From NCBI GenBank assembly GCA_014238965.1, contig JABAAC010000056.1, forward strand, positions 1 to 58,438: DNA of 58,438 nucleotides, in the 5' to 3' direction. The notes under the pieces are model-generated. The model was not told the DNA's origin. It did no database searches and saw nothing but the letters and a program-made list of their open reading frames with translations. The first letter of the stretch is position 1, and each line of letters opens with the position of its first letter. Made by a program: the position numbers and the translations under genes. The stretch is from Phycisphaerales bacterium (GTDB lineage Bacteria; Planctomycetota; Phycisphaerae; Phycisphaerales; SM1A02). Below, in pieces: positions 51,058 to 58,438 of the stretch.

Positions 51058-51675
51058 ATGAAAACAGTGCGTACCACGACAAAGACTTGGCGCAGAGTGC
51101 GAAACACAGGCTTAGTAGTCGGTATTATTGCCCTTGGGGCAACCGCCGCGAGGCTCGCGCCAACACCGTCAACTGTCGCCGTAGTTGATCTTGGCACGGT
51201 GTTCAACAGCCTCGATGCTTGGACAGCGTTTCAAGACCAAAAAGTGACGAAGGCCGAAGTAGCGCAATCTGACGCAGCAGTTCGACGCGCGGCAATTGAA
51301 GAGTTGCAGGCAGATCTCGAGGACTATCCAGAATCCAGCGAACGGCACCTTCATGCACTTCGCGATGTGCAACTGGCGGCGATTGAGTATGAGGCCAGTT
51401 TGCAAATGGCTGAGCAACGACTGCTGCAATTCGAGTCGCGGAGCATCCGAGTCCTATACGAGTCGATTCGCGTTGGATCAGAAGCGTTTGCCAAGGCCAA
51501 TGGGTATGACTTGGTGCTCGTTGATGACGGCGTTGATCCGATTCCGGAGGACTCAAAGGACCCCATCGCATTGATTTCCAGTCGACGGGTGTTGTACGCC
51601 GGAAAAACCCTTGACGTAACGGCTGCACTGATCGCTGACATGAACGCCAAGTACCGCACGGAGCACGGTGGTTGA
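51058..51675 (+). CDS. OmpH/Skp-like periplasmic chaperone, second of the pair
   Basis: Start ATG 51058, with GGAG seven bases upstream, gives 205 residues; the frame back to 51034 begins with TTG inside the previous gene's end. It has a membrane/signal segment (TGLVVGIIALGATAARLAP), VAVVDLGTVFNSL, a coiled coil, AFAKANGYDLVLVDDG, and the shared tail RRVLYAGKTLDVTAALIADMN. It is a diverged duplicate of the upstream gene. In place of a cleavage site it may keep an N-terminal anchor. Confidence 0.82.
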   Translation: MKTVRTTTKTWRRVRNTGLVVGIIALGATAARLAPTPSTVAVVDLGTVFNSLDAWTAFQDQKVTKAEVAQSDAAVRRAAIEELQADLEDYPESSERHLHALRDVQLAAIEYEASLQMAEQRLLQFESRSIRVLYESIRVGSEAFAKANGYDLVLVDDGVDPIPEDSKDPIALISSRRVLYAGKTLDVTAALIADMNAKYRTEHGG

Positions 51676-51712
51676 TTGTATGGCTGCGCAGACTTCAACT
51701 GGGGGGGCTCCA

Positions 51713-52684
51713 ATGCGAACAACTTCTGCCGAGCTGGCGGGGCTTCTGAACGGGCGATTGATAGGGCCTAGTGATCTCCCGCTGACGAGTATCGCCACCC
51801 TCAATGATGCTGGCCCCGAGGCATTGACGTTTATTACATCACCCAAGTGGGCGCAGCGATGGGCGTCCTGCGGCGCTGTTGTTGCCCTAGTTTCAGATGG
51901 CGTTGATGTTCCGGGCCACGACGCATCGAGCCGGGCGCTCATCGTTGTCAAGGATGCCGAGGTCGCCATGCTTACCGTGCTTGAAGCGGCGTCGAGTCAC
52001 TTTCGTCCGCTTCCAGAGCCGGGCGTCCGTGATGGTGCTCATGTGCATTCAGGTGCGAGTCTCGGTGAGCGAGTGTTTGTAGATCACTGTGCGGTAATCG
52101 GACCAGGCGTCAGCATTGGCGACGACGTTCAAGTGCATGCTGGAGTAGTCATTGCCGATGGTTGCATCATCGGCGATCGAACTGTGCTCCAGCCCAACTG
52201 CACGATTGGGGGCGATGGATTTGGTTACCGACACGAAGCCGACTCTGGGGCGCTTCGGCGCATTCCGCATCTAGGTAATGTCGTCATCGGGGCCGACGTA
52301 GAGATCGGCTCGGGTAGTTGTATTGATCGCGCCAAGTTTGGGTCAACCACAATCGGCAATGGCACCAAGCTCGACAATCAGGTGCAGGTCGCACACAACT
52401 GTGTATTGGGATCAGGCATTGTCATTGCTGCTCAGACAGGCATTGCCGGATCGGTCGAAATCGGTGATGGGGCAATGATCGGAGCACAAGTAGGCATTGC
52501 CCAGCACCTTCGTATTGGGGCGGGGGCTCAGGTGGCCGCTTCATCGGGTGTCATGCGTGATGTGCCCGATGGCGCTGTCGTAGGGGGCACTCCGGCCATT
52601 CCATTGCGTGAGAAATTGCGGGAGGTGGCCGCTCTGCGTAAACTTCCGGAACTTATTGCCGCCCTGAAAGGGCGCACTGACTGA
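51713..52684 (+). CDS. lpxD: UDP-3-O-acylglucosamine N-acyltransferase, copy 2
   Basis: From ATG 51713 the product has 323 residues, beginning in the family's MRTTSAELAGLL pattern; ATG 51680 and GTG 51668 upstream are alternatives. The N-terminal domain runs to about 100, with hexapeptide repeats after it (IGPGVSIGDDVQVHAGVVI, IGGDGFGYRHE, VVIGADVEIGSGSCIDRA), catalytic His228 in VQVAHNCVLG, and a short helical tail. This copy, unlike the one at 46852-47922, is embedded in the same-strand cluster with lpxC/fabZ and lpxA and is probably the housekeeping enzyme. Confidence 0.92.
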   Translation: MRTTSAELAGLLNGRLIGPSDLPLTSIATLNDAGPEALTFITSPKWAQRWASCGAVVALVSDGVDVPGHDASSRALIVVKDAEVAMLTVLEAASSHFRPLPEPGVRDGAHVHSGASLGERVFVDHCAVIGPGVSIGDDVQVHAGVVIADGCIIGDRTVLQPNCTIGGDGFGYRHEADSGALRRIPHLGNVVIGADVEIGSGSCIDRAKFGSTTIGNGTKLDNQVQVAHNCVLGSGIVIAAQTGIAGSVEIGDGAMIGAQVGIAQHLRIGAGAQVAASSGVMRDVPDGAVVGGTPAIPLREKLREVAALRKLPELIAALKGRTD

Positions 52685-52706
52685 CTGTCCCACTGAATTT
52701 CCCGCA

Positions 52707-54059
52707 ATGCCAGAACAACCCCCTAGTCCGGCCCTTCAGCCGTCGACCCCGATGCAACAGACGGTGGCCGAAGCTGTCTCAGTGGAAGGGCGAGGACTCA
52801 TGTCAGGGTCGCCCGTTACGTTGACGATTGAGCCAGCACCGACAAATCACGGGTTGGTCTTTGAACGAACCGATCTTCATCCGACGGTGCAAATCCCAGC
52901 GCTTGTCGAACAATGTGTTGACAGGCCTCGTCGTTCTGCAATTGCAAAGGGCGATGCAGTTGTCGAAACGGTTGAGCATTGCCTATCCGCGCTTGTTGGC
53001 TTGGGCGTAGATAATGCCTTGTTGCGTATTGACTCAACTGAGGTCCCTTTGGGAGACGGCAGTGCCAACCCGTTTCTTGAAGCCATCGACTCAGTCGGAT
53101 TGGTCGGCCAGGATGCGGTTCGAAACTCGATCAAGGTCGACTCGCCGATTGTCATCGAAAGCGGCGATGCAATGATCGCGGCGTTCCCGACATCTGGTCC
53201 AGGGATGCATGTTTTGTACGAGTTGGACTACGGATCGCACACGGGCCGGATTCCACGGCAGGCGTATGCAATTGACCTCACACCGGAGCGCTATCGCGAT
53301 GAGCTTGCAAGCGCTCGTACCTACTCCCTCGCAGAAGAAGCCGAGTCGCTGCAGGCCAAAGGCTTGTGTACACACCTATCGCCAGCGGAGGTCTTGGTCA
53401 TTGGGCAGGATGGTCCCATTGATAATGCGTGGCGCTTCGATAATGAACCCGCCCGCCACAAGGTGCTCGACCTGATTGGTGATCTGGCGCTTGTAGGCGC
53501 TCCGATTCAAGGCAGAATTGTCGCATCTCGAAGTGGACATGTGTTGAATCGGCAACTAGCGGCCAAGTTGCGAGAGCAAGCATCATCCGCGAGTCGTGCA
53601 GTGGCCACATCAGGCAACTTCATGATGGACATTCGCGCGATTCAACGCATTATGCCGCATCGATATCCAATGCTGCTGGTCGATCGGGTGATTGAATTGG
53701 AGGGCGACGAGCGAGCAGTGGGGGTCAAGAATGTCACGATCAATGAGCCATTCTTCGGCGGCCATTACCCGCGTACGCCAATCATGCCAGGCGTGTTGAT
53801 TGTCGAGGCGATGGCGCAACTGGGCGGCTTATTGTTGAGTCAGCGATTGGAAACCACGGGAAAAATTGCAGTGTTGTTCAGTCTTGACAAAGTGAAACTT
53901 CGACATCCCGTGACACCGGGCGATCAGCTCGTGCTTGAAGCGAGAACGCTTCGTGCAACATCACGCATGGCGTCGCTTGAATGTCGTGCATATGTCGGTG
54001 ACAAAGCTGCTGCCGAAGCCGCCATTAGGTTCATGATGGTTGATGCGGAGCAGGAGTAG
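52707..54059 (+). CDS. lpxC/fabZ: Bifunctional UDP-3-O-acyl-GlcNAc deacetylase / 3-hydroxyacyl-ACP dehydratase
   Basis: The 450-residue protein fuses LpxC (about 15-292) to FabZ (about 306-450). LpxC is the zinc deacetylase committing lipid A synthesis: Glu90-His91 in TVEHCLSAL, ligands His251 and Asp255 with Lys252 and Asp259 in HKVLDLIGD, and His278 in SGHVLN are present. The usual GxGLH start motif reads GRGLMSG, with Met32 instead of His. FabZ dehydrates 3-hydroxyacyl-ACP: IMPHRYPMLLVDRV, His353 in GGHYP and Glu367 in VEAMAQ are present. Such fusions are known in several phyla, and couple the competing uses of 3-hydroxyacyl-ACP for lipid A and fatty acids. Confidence 0.94.
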   Translation: MPEQPPSPALQPSTPMQQTVAEAVSVEGRGLMSGSPVTLTIEPAPTNHGLVFERTDLHPTVQIPALVEQCVDRPRRSAIAKGDAVVETVEHCLSALVGLGVDNALLRIDSTEVPLGDGSANPFLEAIDSVGLVGQDAVRNSIKVDSPIVIESGDAMIAAFPTSGPGMHVLYELDYGSHTGRIPRQAYAIDLTPERYRDELASARTYSLAEEAESLQAKGLCTHLSPAEVLVIGQDGPIDNAWRFDNEPARHKVLDLIGDLALVGAPIQGRIVASRSGHVLNRQLAAKLREQASSASRAVATSGNFMMDIRAIQRIMPHRYPMLLVDRVIELEGDERAVGVKNVTINEPFFGGHYPRTPIMPGVLIVEAMAQLGGLLLSQRLETTGKIAVLFSLDKVKLRHPVTPGDQLVLEARTLRATSRMASLECRAYVGDKAAAEAAIRFMMVDAEQE

Positions 54060-54063
54060 TCGC

Positions 54064-54888
54064 ATGCCAGAGATTCATCCAACTGCAGTCGTACATGACA
54101 CCGCAATTCTGGCCGACGATGTGCACATCGGAGCCTATTGTGTGATCGGCCCCAATGTCGACATTGGCCAGGGCTGTGAGATCATGGATCACGTGCATAT
54201 CAAGTGCAATACGACGATGGGTGTCGGCAATCGTGTACATCCATTTGCGTCGCTCGGTGGTGATCCGCAAGATCGAAAATACAACGGTGAGACGACTTCA
54301 TTGCGCCTCGGGGATCGTAATCACATTCGCGAGCATGCCACCTTGCACCGAGGCACTGGCAATGGTGGTGGGGAGACTGTCATTGGTTCGGATTGTTTGA
54401 TCATGGTGGGTAGCCACATTGCGCATGACTGCATTCTTGGCAATCATGTGACACTCGCTAATCAGGTGATGCTTGCGGGCCATGTCGCTATGGGTGACGG
54501 GTCGGCTATCGGGGGAGGCGCCGGCGTACATCACTTTGCGACCATCGGACGGCTTGCGTTTGTTGGCGGTCTTGCAAGAGTTGCCCGAGATGTGCCACCA
54601 TTTGTCATTGTTGAGGGGCATCCAGCGGAAGTACGCACAGTCAACGTTGTGGGCTTAGTGCGTTCGGGCATCGATCAGGACACAATTGAGTCGCTCAAGG
54701 GTTGCTTCAAGCGGCTTTTTCGAGAAGCTGGCCCGGTGTGCGAACGGTTGCCGGGAATACGTAAAGTGCATGCCCAGTTGCCCATTGTTTTGGAATTGTG
54801 CGATGCGGTTGAAGCTGCCGGCGTGGGTACTCATGGGCGGGCTCGTGAGGCGGCGAGAACTGACGACCGCTGGGCCCGCACGCGCTGA
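54064..54888 (+). CDS. lpxA: UDP-N-acetylglucosamine O-acyltransferase
   Basis: LpxA performs the first step of lipid A synthesis. From ATG 54064 there are 274 residues; AGGAG lies seven bases upstream and overlaps the lpxC/fabZ stop, so translation is likely coupled. Hexapeptide repeats begin IHPTAVVHDTAILADDVHIGAYCVIG; the family blocks FASLGGDPQD and TLHRGTGNGGGET and catalytic His121 in HIAHDCILGN are present, followed by a C-terminal helical domain with VNVVGLVRSGI. The extreme C-terminus is longer and more charged than in E. coli. Confidence 0.93.
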   Translation: MPEIHPTAVVHDTAILADDVHIGAYCVIGPNVDIGQGCEIMDHVHIKCNTTMGVGNRVHPFASLGGDPQDRKYNGETTSLRLGDRNHIREHATLHRGTGNGGGETVIGSDCLIMVGSHIAHDCILGNHVTLANQVMLAGHVAMGDGSAIGGGAGVHHFATIGRLAFVGGLARVARDVPPFVIVEGHPAEVRTVNVVGLVRSGIDQDTIESLKGCFKRLFREAGPVCERLPGIRKVHAQLPIVLELCDAVEAAGVGTHGRAREAARTDDRWARTR

Positions 54889-54900
54889 GGCATTGCCTCA
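54886..54900. terminator. Short hairpin spanning two convergent stop codons
   Basis: TGAGGC (54886-54891) and GCCTCA (54895-54900) form a 6-bp stem with an ATT loop. It contains the lpxA stop on the plus strand and the stop of the acidic protein on the minus strand. There is no T run, so termination strength is doubtful. Confidence 0.3.
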
Positions 54901-55197
54901 GTCTTCGTCGTCCAACTCATTCAGGTAATCGTCGCGGTCATCGTCGTCGCCGGGTACATCTTCGTCGTCATCGAGAGCATCCTCGTCATCATCGTGAACA
55001 TCAAGGCCATCGGGGTCAAGGTTCACCGGTGCTTCATCATCGGAAATGACCAGTTTGTCCTCGTCATCCTTAGAAGCCAGCGGCGTATCACTTTGGGGTT
55101 CAGCTTCGCTGCTGCTGGAGCAATCACCCGGAGATGTGTTCTCGGCGTTTTCCCATGTGTTCGATGGCAAAGGTGAGTCAGGTGTCAGGTAATTCAT
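54898..55197 (-). CDS. Small, extremely acidic protein of unknown function
   Basis: The 99-residue product has a Ser/Pro-rich N-terminus without a signal peptide and a C-terminal half made almost wholly of Asp and Glu (for example DDDEDALDDDEDVPGDDDD). No family is recognised. It starts 17 bases after the stop of the upstream PQQ-propeller gene on the same strand, suggesting one transcript. The acidic tail would resemble acidic tails that bind basic proteins, but nothing more can be said. The repeated GAY/GAR codons leave some doubt that it is a true gene. Confidence 0.5.
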   Translation of the reverse strand: MNYLTPDSPLPSNTWENAENTSPGDCSSSSEAEPQSDTPLASKDDEDKLVISDDEAPVNLDPDGLDVHDDDEDALDDDEDVPGDDDDRDDYLNELDDED

Positions 55198-55214
55198 TGG
55201 TGCGATGAGGCCTG

Positions 55215-58200
55215 CTATTGGGGTGCTGGTTCAGTGTGCGTCGAAGCTTGCTCAAGGAGTGGGACGAGCCACGTATCAAGTGTGTCCGACAGCAGCAGCA
55301 TGCCTCCGGCGGAGCGCCCAAACTGAATTCTACCCGCCACCGGAAACAGGTCAACGGTTTCCATGAGTCGCCCATGGGCATCAAGTCGACGGATGCGATG
55401 CACAGTTCGAGCTTCAGTAGGCAAGAGCGCATCGTGCAGCACGTCTGTGGGGTGGACTACAACAACCTCGTCCCCGGTCATGATGGCCACTGAGGGGCTG
55501 GTTTGGGTCTGTGATGCCTCGGCCCACAGAAGTGCACCCGCAGCATCTAGCCTGAAGAGTCCTTGGTCTGTCACGACGATCAATCCGTCGCCAGTGGGCA
55601 CGAGCTCGATGTGTCGTGACATGTCCCAGCCCCAAGGTATGTCCACCTCGCCGAGTTGTGCGCCACTGCGGGGGTCGCGGCGGTCGATCAGCCCGTTGTG
55701 CGAACGCGTGATAATTGCCTTGGGCAGCACTACAGCACCGCGCAGAGCTTGCTCATTGGCAATATCCGCAAGCCACCACCATTGATCTCCAGGGCCTGGT
55801 GCGAAAGCCATGGCGTTGGCATCGCCTAGCAGGATGCCGTTCAAAGGGCCTCGATCCAGCCACGTTGCGCTTGGCATTCGTGGTGGGTGAGACCAAGGGG
55901 ATATGCGGCCCTGGGCGTCCACAATGTGCAGCGAACTTCGGCCACTGGATGGATCGTTGAGCAGCAGCACAATGCGATGTTGCAGGGCCACGGCATCAAC
56001 GGGCCACCCCTTTGGTGGTTGTCCAATCTCGGTGCCGGAGTGCAGATCCACCAGGTACACCCGATCTCGACCGGCCAAGGCAGCGATGTCACTCGTGGCA
56101 GCCAGCAGTACCGGTGGATCGATCTCCTGTGCAAATTGATCCAGATTCAAGGTCCATCGCATCGAGCCATCATCGCGGCGGCGACTTTGAAGTTTGCGCC
56201 CACCACCAATGCGATCGAGGACCATAACGATTTGGGTATCGTCGGTCGCGATGACCGATTCAAGCATTCCATCGAGTGTGGTGGTCCAAGCCTCATCCAC
56301 CAATGGTGACTCATGCCAGGTCAGCCGGCTCCCGTCTTGCAGAAGAAGCCCGTCATTACGGGGCAATGGAATAGCTGCGCCCGGTAGCCGCCGAGCCGAA
56401 CCACCAGATCGAAGTGGCCCTGCAGTGACATCACGTATGGAGTCGATTCGTGTTTGATTGAATTTCGCCACATGCGCAATGGCAATGGCATCTGGTCCAC
56501 TTGCAGAAGCCATCAGTTGAAGCGCATTGGACTGAGGCACGTCGCCCTTGATAGCACTTGTGCGAAGTATTGTGCCTAGGTTCATCGACGGGGGCGGCCA
56601 AACAACCGCGTGCTCTAGGCCGTGCCGACTCAGCCGACGTGAGGCCAATGCTGCGATGGGTGCATGAATGCCAGACTCATGCGCCCAAGTCTGTCCAGTT
56701 GGATCGGAATCTGCAGCAAGCCAGGACTCGATTGCCTTATCCACACTGCTGGGCTCAACCCAGTCGCCGCGTGCCAAGTGCAGCCTTGCCAAACTCGAGT
56801 CCTCACCATGAAGCACTTGCAATGCTGCCTCAATCAGTCCGCGGTCGTCTGGATCGCCAGGATCAAGCACCCCAAGTGCAGCAATCGTGCTGTCGATGGC
56901 AGCCTCTGGCGAAACTGTTCGACCAATGGTGAGTGTTCCGGGTAAGTGTGTTTGAACCAAGTCGCGTCGCCGCGCGTTGACTGCAAGGTCAATGATTGCC
57001 AGACGAGGTTCAAGGGCCTCGGGTGATTCCTCCATGCGCCTGTTTAGACGAGCAAGTCCAGATTCAATTCCACTGACAGCGGTGATTGATGTAGGACCCG
57101 AGATGATGATGAGTCCATCAATCGATGTAGCATGGCCACCTCCCACATGATGGATGGCGCCAAGGGGTCGACCGTCTTGGATATGTAGCGTGACAAGTTG
57201 GTCGCCAAGTGGTACGAGCACCGCATCACCAACACGGTGGGGGCGGCCCGTGGGAAGTTGTTGGCTATCGTCAGTCCACTTCCACTCTTGGGTTGGTGTG
57301 CCATCATCAGCCAGGGACCACCGAATGACGGATCGCCCGCTGGTGAGGAGAGCCGAGCCCTGGGCAGGTAAGACTGCCAGCGTGTTGGCGGCCGGCGAAC
57401 CGGGGTCGGTGGGCAGTGTCGATTGAATAGCTCCGGTCTCTGGATTCAACACGAGTACATGGCGGTGATCGGCTGACAATGTGGCCAGATGTGGACCTAC
57501 ACGCAGTGGCCTGGACAATGCCCAGGGTTCAGGTGCAAGGTTACTGCGAGACGTCCATCGCCCAGGTGTCATGCGTCGTAGCCAATCCACAGAGCCATCT
57601 CGCGGGTCCAGTGAGGCCAGCGCACCGGTTCCAGTTTGGGCAATGATGGAACGGTCATCTTGAATCACTTCATCACTGGGCCAAACCACACCACGCATCG
57701 AAGCTCCCGAAGCGCCAAGGAACCGAAGCCATCGCTTTTTGCCCGTTTCCAGATCCAATGCAATCAACCACGATTCCACTTGCATTGCGCGTCCATGGCG
57801 ACGCATTGGAATGAACACTGCACCGTCGGCTACAAGTGGTGCGCCAGATGGCCGCATTGCGCCAGTGTCATCATCCAGCGAGGCCGGGTCGAAGTCCCAT
57901 CGAAGCGCCCCGTTATCTGCGGCAAGTCGCATGATTCGGCCGCCACCTTCAAATCCCGTCGATACTGGTTGCCCAATCCAGGCAATGATGTCGCCGCCTC
58001 GAACGGCATCAACTGTCAACACGCCACCATGTGTCTGGCCCGGTGCAATGACATCTGCACCGAGACTTTCACGATGCCACAAGGTTTCGCCATTGATGAC
58101 GTCGAGACACTCAATTCGATCCGGTCCAGACAATACAAGTACATCGCCAGTGACCAAGGGCAACATGCCTGGAGATGTTGGTCTTCGCTGCCATAGTGGG

Positions 58201-58438
58201 GCAGCAATTAGGTCATGTGGAATCGCATCACCATGCCGCAGCGTGCTTCCTACGTTGTCGGGTTGGATAGAGAGGTTTAGTTGATCCCGAAGTGGGTGCT
58301 CCTTGGGCGCACTGTCCAGCCACCGCTTAGCGGAGGCCAATGCGCCCGTGGCCGCTGCCTGCCGCGCGCGACGCATGGCATCGACATTGTCGCTGGGCAA
58401 GGCGCCGGCAACTCGCCTCTCGCGTTCGACAAGCGAAT
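55215..58438 (-). CDS. PQQ-like beta-propeller repeat protein (partial, start outside window)
   Basis: The frame stays open from the stop at 55215 to the right edge, about 1074 codons, with no convincing start, so the N-terminus is missing. The visible start (AMRRARQAAATGALASAKRWLDSAP) is helical, perhaps a repeat region. Then WD/PQQ-like blades follow, with LVLSGPDRIECLDVINGETLW, NGALRWDFDP, LIALDLETGKKRW, LASLDPRDGSVDWL and VLVLNPETGAIQS, the Ala-x-Asp-x-x-x-Gly-x-x-x-Trp pattern of BamB-like and quinoprotein folds. A second propeller-like series occupies the C-terminal third, after a helical middle (about 460-640). Likely an envelope-associated scaffold; enzyme activity is not indicated. 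Confidence 0.8.
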   Translation of the reverse strand, partial: SLVERERRVAGALPSDNVDAMRRARQAAATGALASAKRWLDSAPKEHPLRDQLNLSIQPDNVGSTLRHGDAIPHDLIAAPLWQRRPTSPGMLPLVTGDVLVLSGPDRIECLDVINGETLWHRESLGADVIAPGQTHGGVLTVDAVRGGDIIAWIGQPVSTGFEGGGRIMRLAADNGALRWDFDPASLDDDTGAMRPSGAPLVADGAVFIPMRRHGRAMQVESWLIALDLETGKKRWLRFLGASGASMRGVVWPSDEVIQDDRSIIAQTGTGALASLDPRDGSVDWLRRMTPGRWTSRSNLAPEPWALSRPLRVGPHLATLSADHRHVLVLNPETGAIQSTLPTDPGSPAANTLAVLPAQGSALLTSGRSVIRWSLADDGTPTQEWKWTDDSQQLPTGRPHRVGDAVLVPLGDQLVTLHIQDGRPLGAIHHVGGGHATSIDGLIIISGPTSITAVSGIESGLARLNRRMEESPEALEPRLAIIDLAVNARRRDLVQTHLPGTLTIGRTVSPEAAIDSTIAALGVLDPGDPDDRGLIEAALQVLHGEDSSLARLHLARGDWVEPSSVDKAIESWLAADSDPTGQTWAHESGIHAPIAALASRRLSRHGLEHAVVWPPPSMNLGTILRTSAIKGDVPQSNALQLMASASGPDAIAIAHVAKFNQTRIDSIRDVTAGPLRSGGSARRLPGAAIPLPRNDGLLLQDGSRLTWHESPLVDEAWTTTLDGMLESVIATDDTQIVMVLDRIGGGRKLQSRRRDDGSMRWTLNLDQFAQEIDPPVLLAATSDIAALAGRDRVYLVDLHSGTEIGQPPKGWPVDAVALQHRIVLLLNDPSSGRSSLHIVDAQGRISPWSHPPRMPSATWLDRGPLNGILLGDANAMAFAPGPGDQWWWLADIANEQALRGAVVLPKAIITRSHNGLIDRRDPRSGAQLGEVDIPWGWDMSRHIELVPTGDGLIVVTDQGLFRLDAAGALLWAEASQTQTSPSVAIMTGDEVVVVHPTDVLHDALLPTEARTVHRIRRLDAHGRLMETVDLFPVAGRIQFGRSAGGMLLLSDTLDTWLVPLLEQASTHTEPAPQ

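Overview
The window looks like the chromosome of a Gram-negative-type planctomycete, most likely class Phycisphaerae. This is inference from gene content; no ribosomal RNA is present. Four predicted secreted proteins end in dockerin-like Asp/Asn/Gly-rich modules, three of them closing in Gly-Pro-Cys, and two are filled with thrombospondin-3-like Asp-Cys-Asn-Gly-Asn-Gly repeats, a combination typical of Phycisphaerae surface proteins. A full lipid A / outer membrane biogenesis block is present. Menaquinone appears to be made by the futalosine route (mqnB). No phage, insertion sequence, CRISPR array or rRNA was seen; one tRNA was found. Genes are tightly packed, with many 1-4 base stop/start overlaps.

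Layout. 1-2300: the end of a Pro-Ala/Pro-Glu repeat protein, then a B12-dependent acyl-CoA mutase large subunit whose active-site residues match isobutyryl-CoA rather than methylmalonyl-CoA mutase. 2300-5500: a small two-helix membrane protein and a large dockerin-type surface protein. 5500-7464: hisS-mqnB. 7654-12571: a type IV pilus / type II secretion inner-membrane operon (pilM, pilN, pilO, a PilP/GspB-like gene, and a GspE/PilB ATPase). 12572-15666: a DUF456 protein coupled to an iodotyrosine-deiodinase-like flavoprotein, and an unknown exported protein. 15686-25606 (all minus): an OmpH-like protein, lepA with a hairpin over its ribosome binding site, a beta-helix protein, a zinc dipeptidase, a second dockerin protein, and rimO-nadD-aldehyde dehydrogenase. 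25972-29906: dTDP-sugar genes rfbB and rfbA, panC, and a cysteine desulfurase. 29896-33348: a 1150-residue mosaic surface protein. 33428-36045: a ketosynthase pair, one active and one with all catalytic residues replaced. 36102-38369: a ZIP-like permease, class II DAHP synthase and tRNA-Leu(UAG).

38431-43846 holds a DoxX-like gene and then a translationally coupled operon: a von Willebrand A protein with a TonB-like N-terminal anchor, an ExbB/TolQ channel, two ExbD/TolR proteins and a 704-residue exported protein. It looks like a proton-motive-force-driven envelope machine in which a VWA domain replaces the usual TonB or TolA effector domain. This is the best candidate for an undescribed system.

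43831-46873: a UVR-domain protein, a primary-type sigma factor and gcvT. 46852-54888: lpxD (minus) divergent from bamA-ompH-ompH-lpxD-lpxC/fabZ-lpxA, which would make lipid A and assemble outer membrane proteins. 54898-58438 (minus): a very acidic small protein and a PQQ-like beta-propeller protein running off the right edge.
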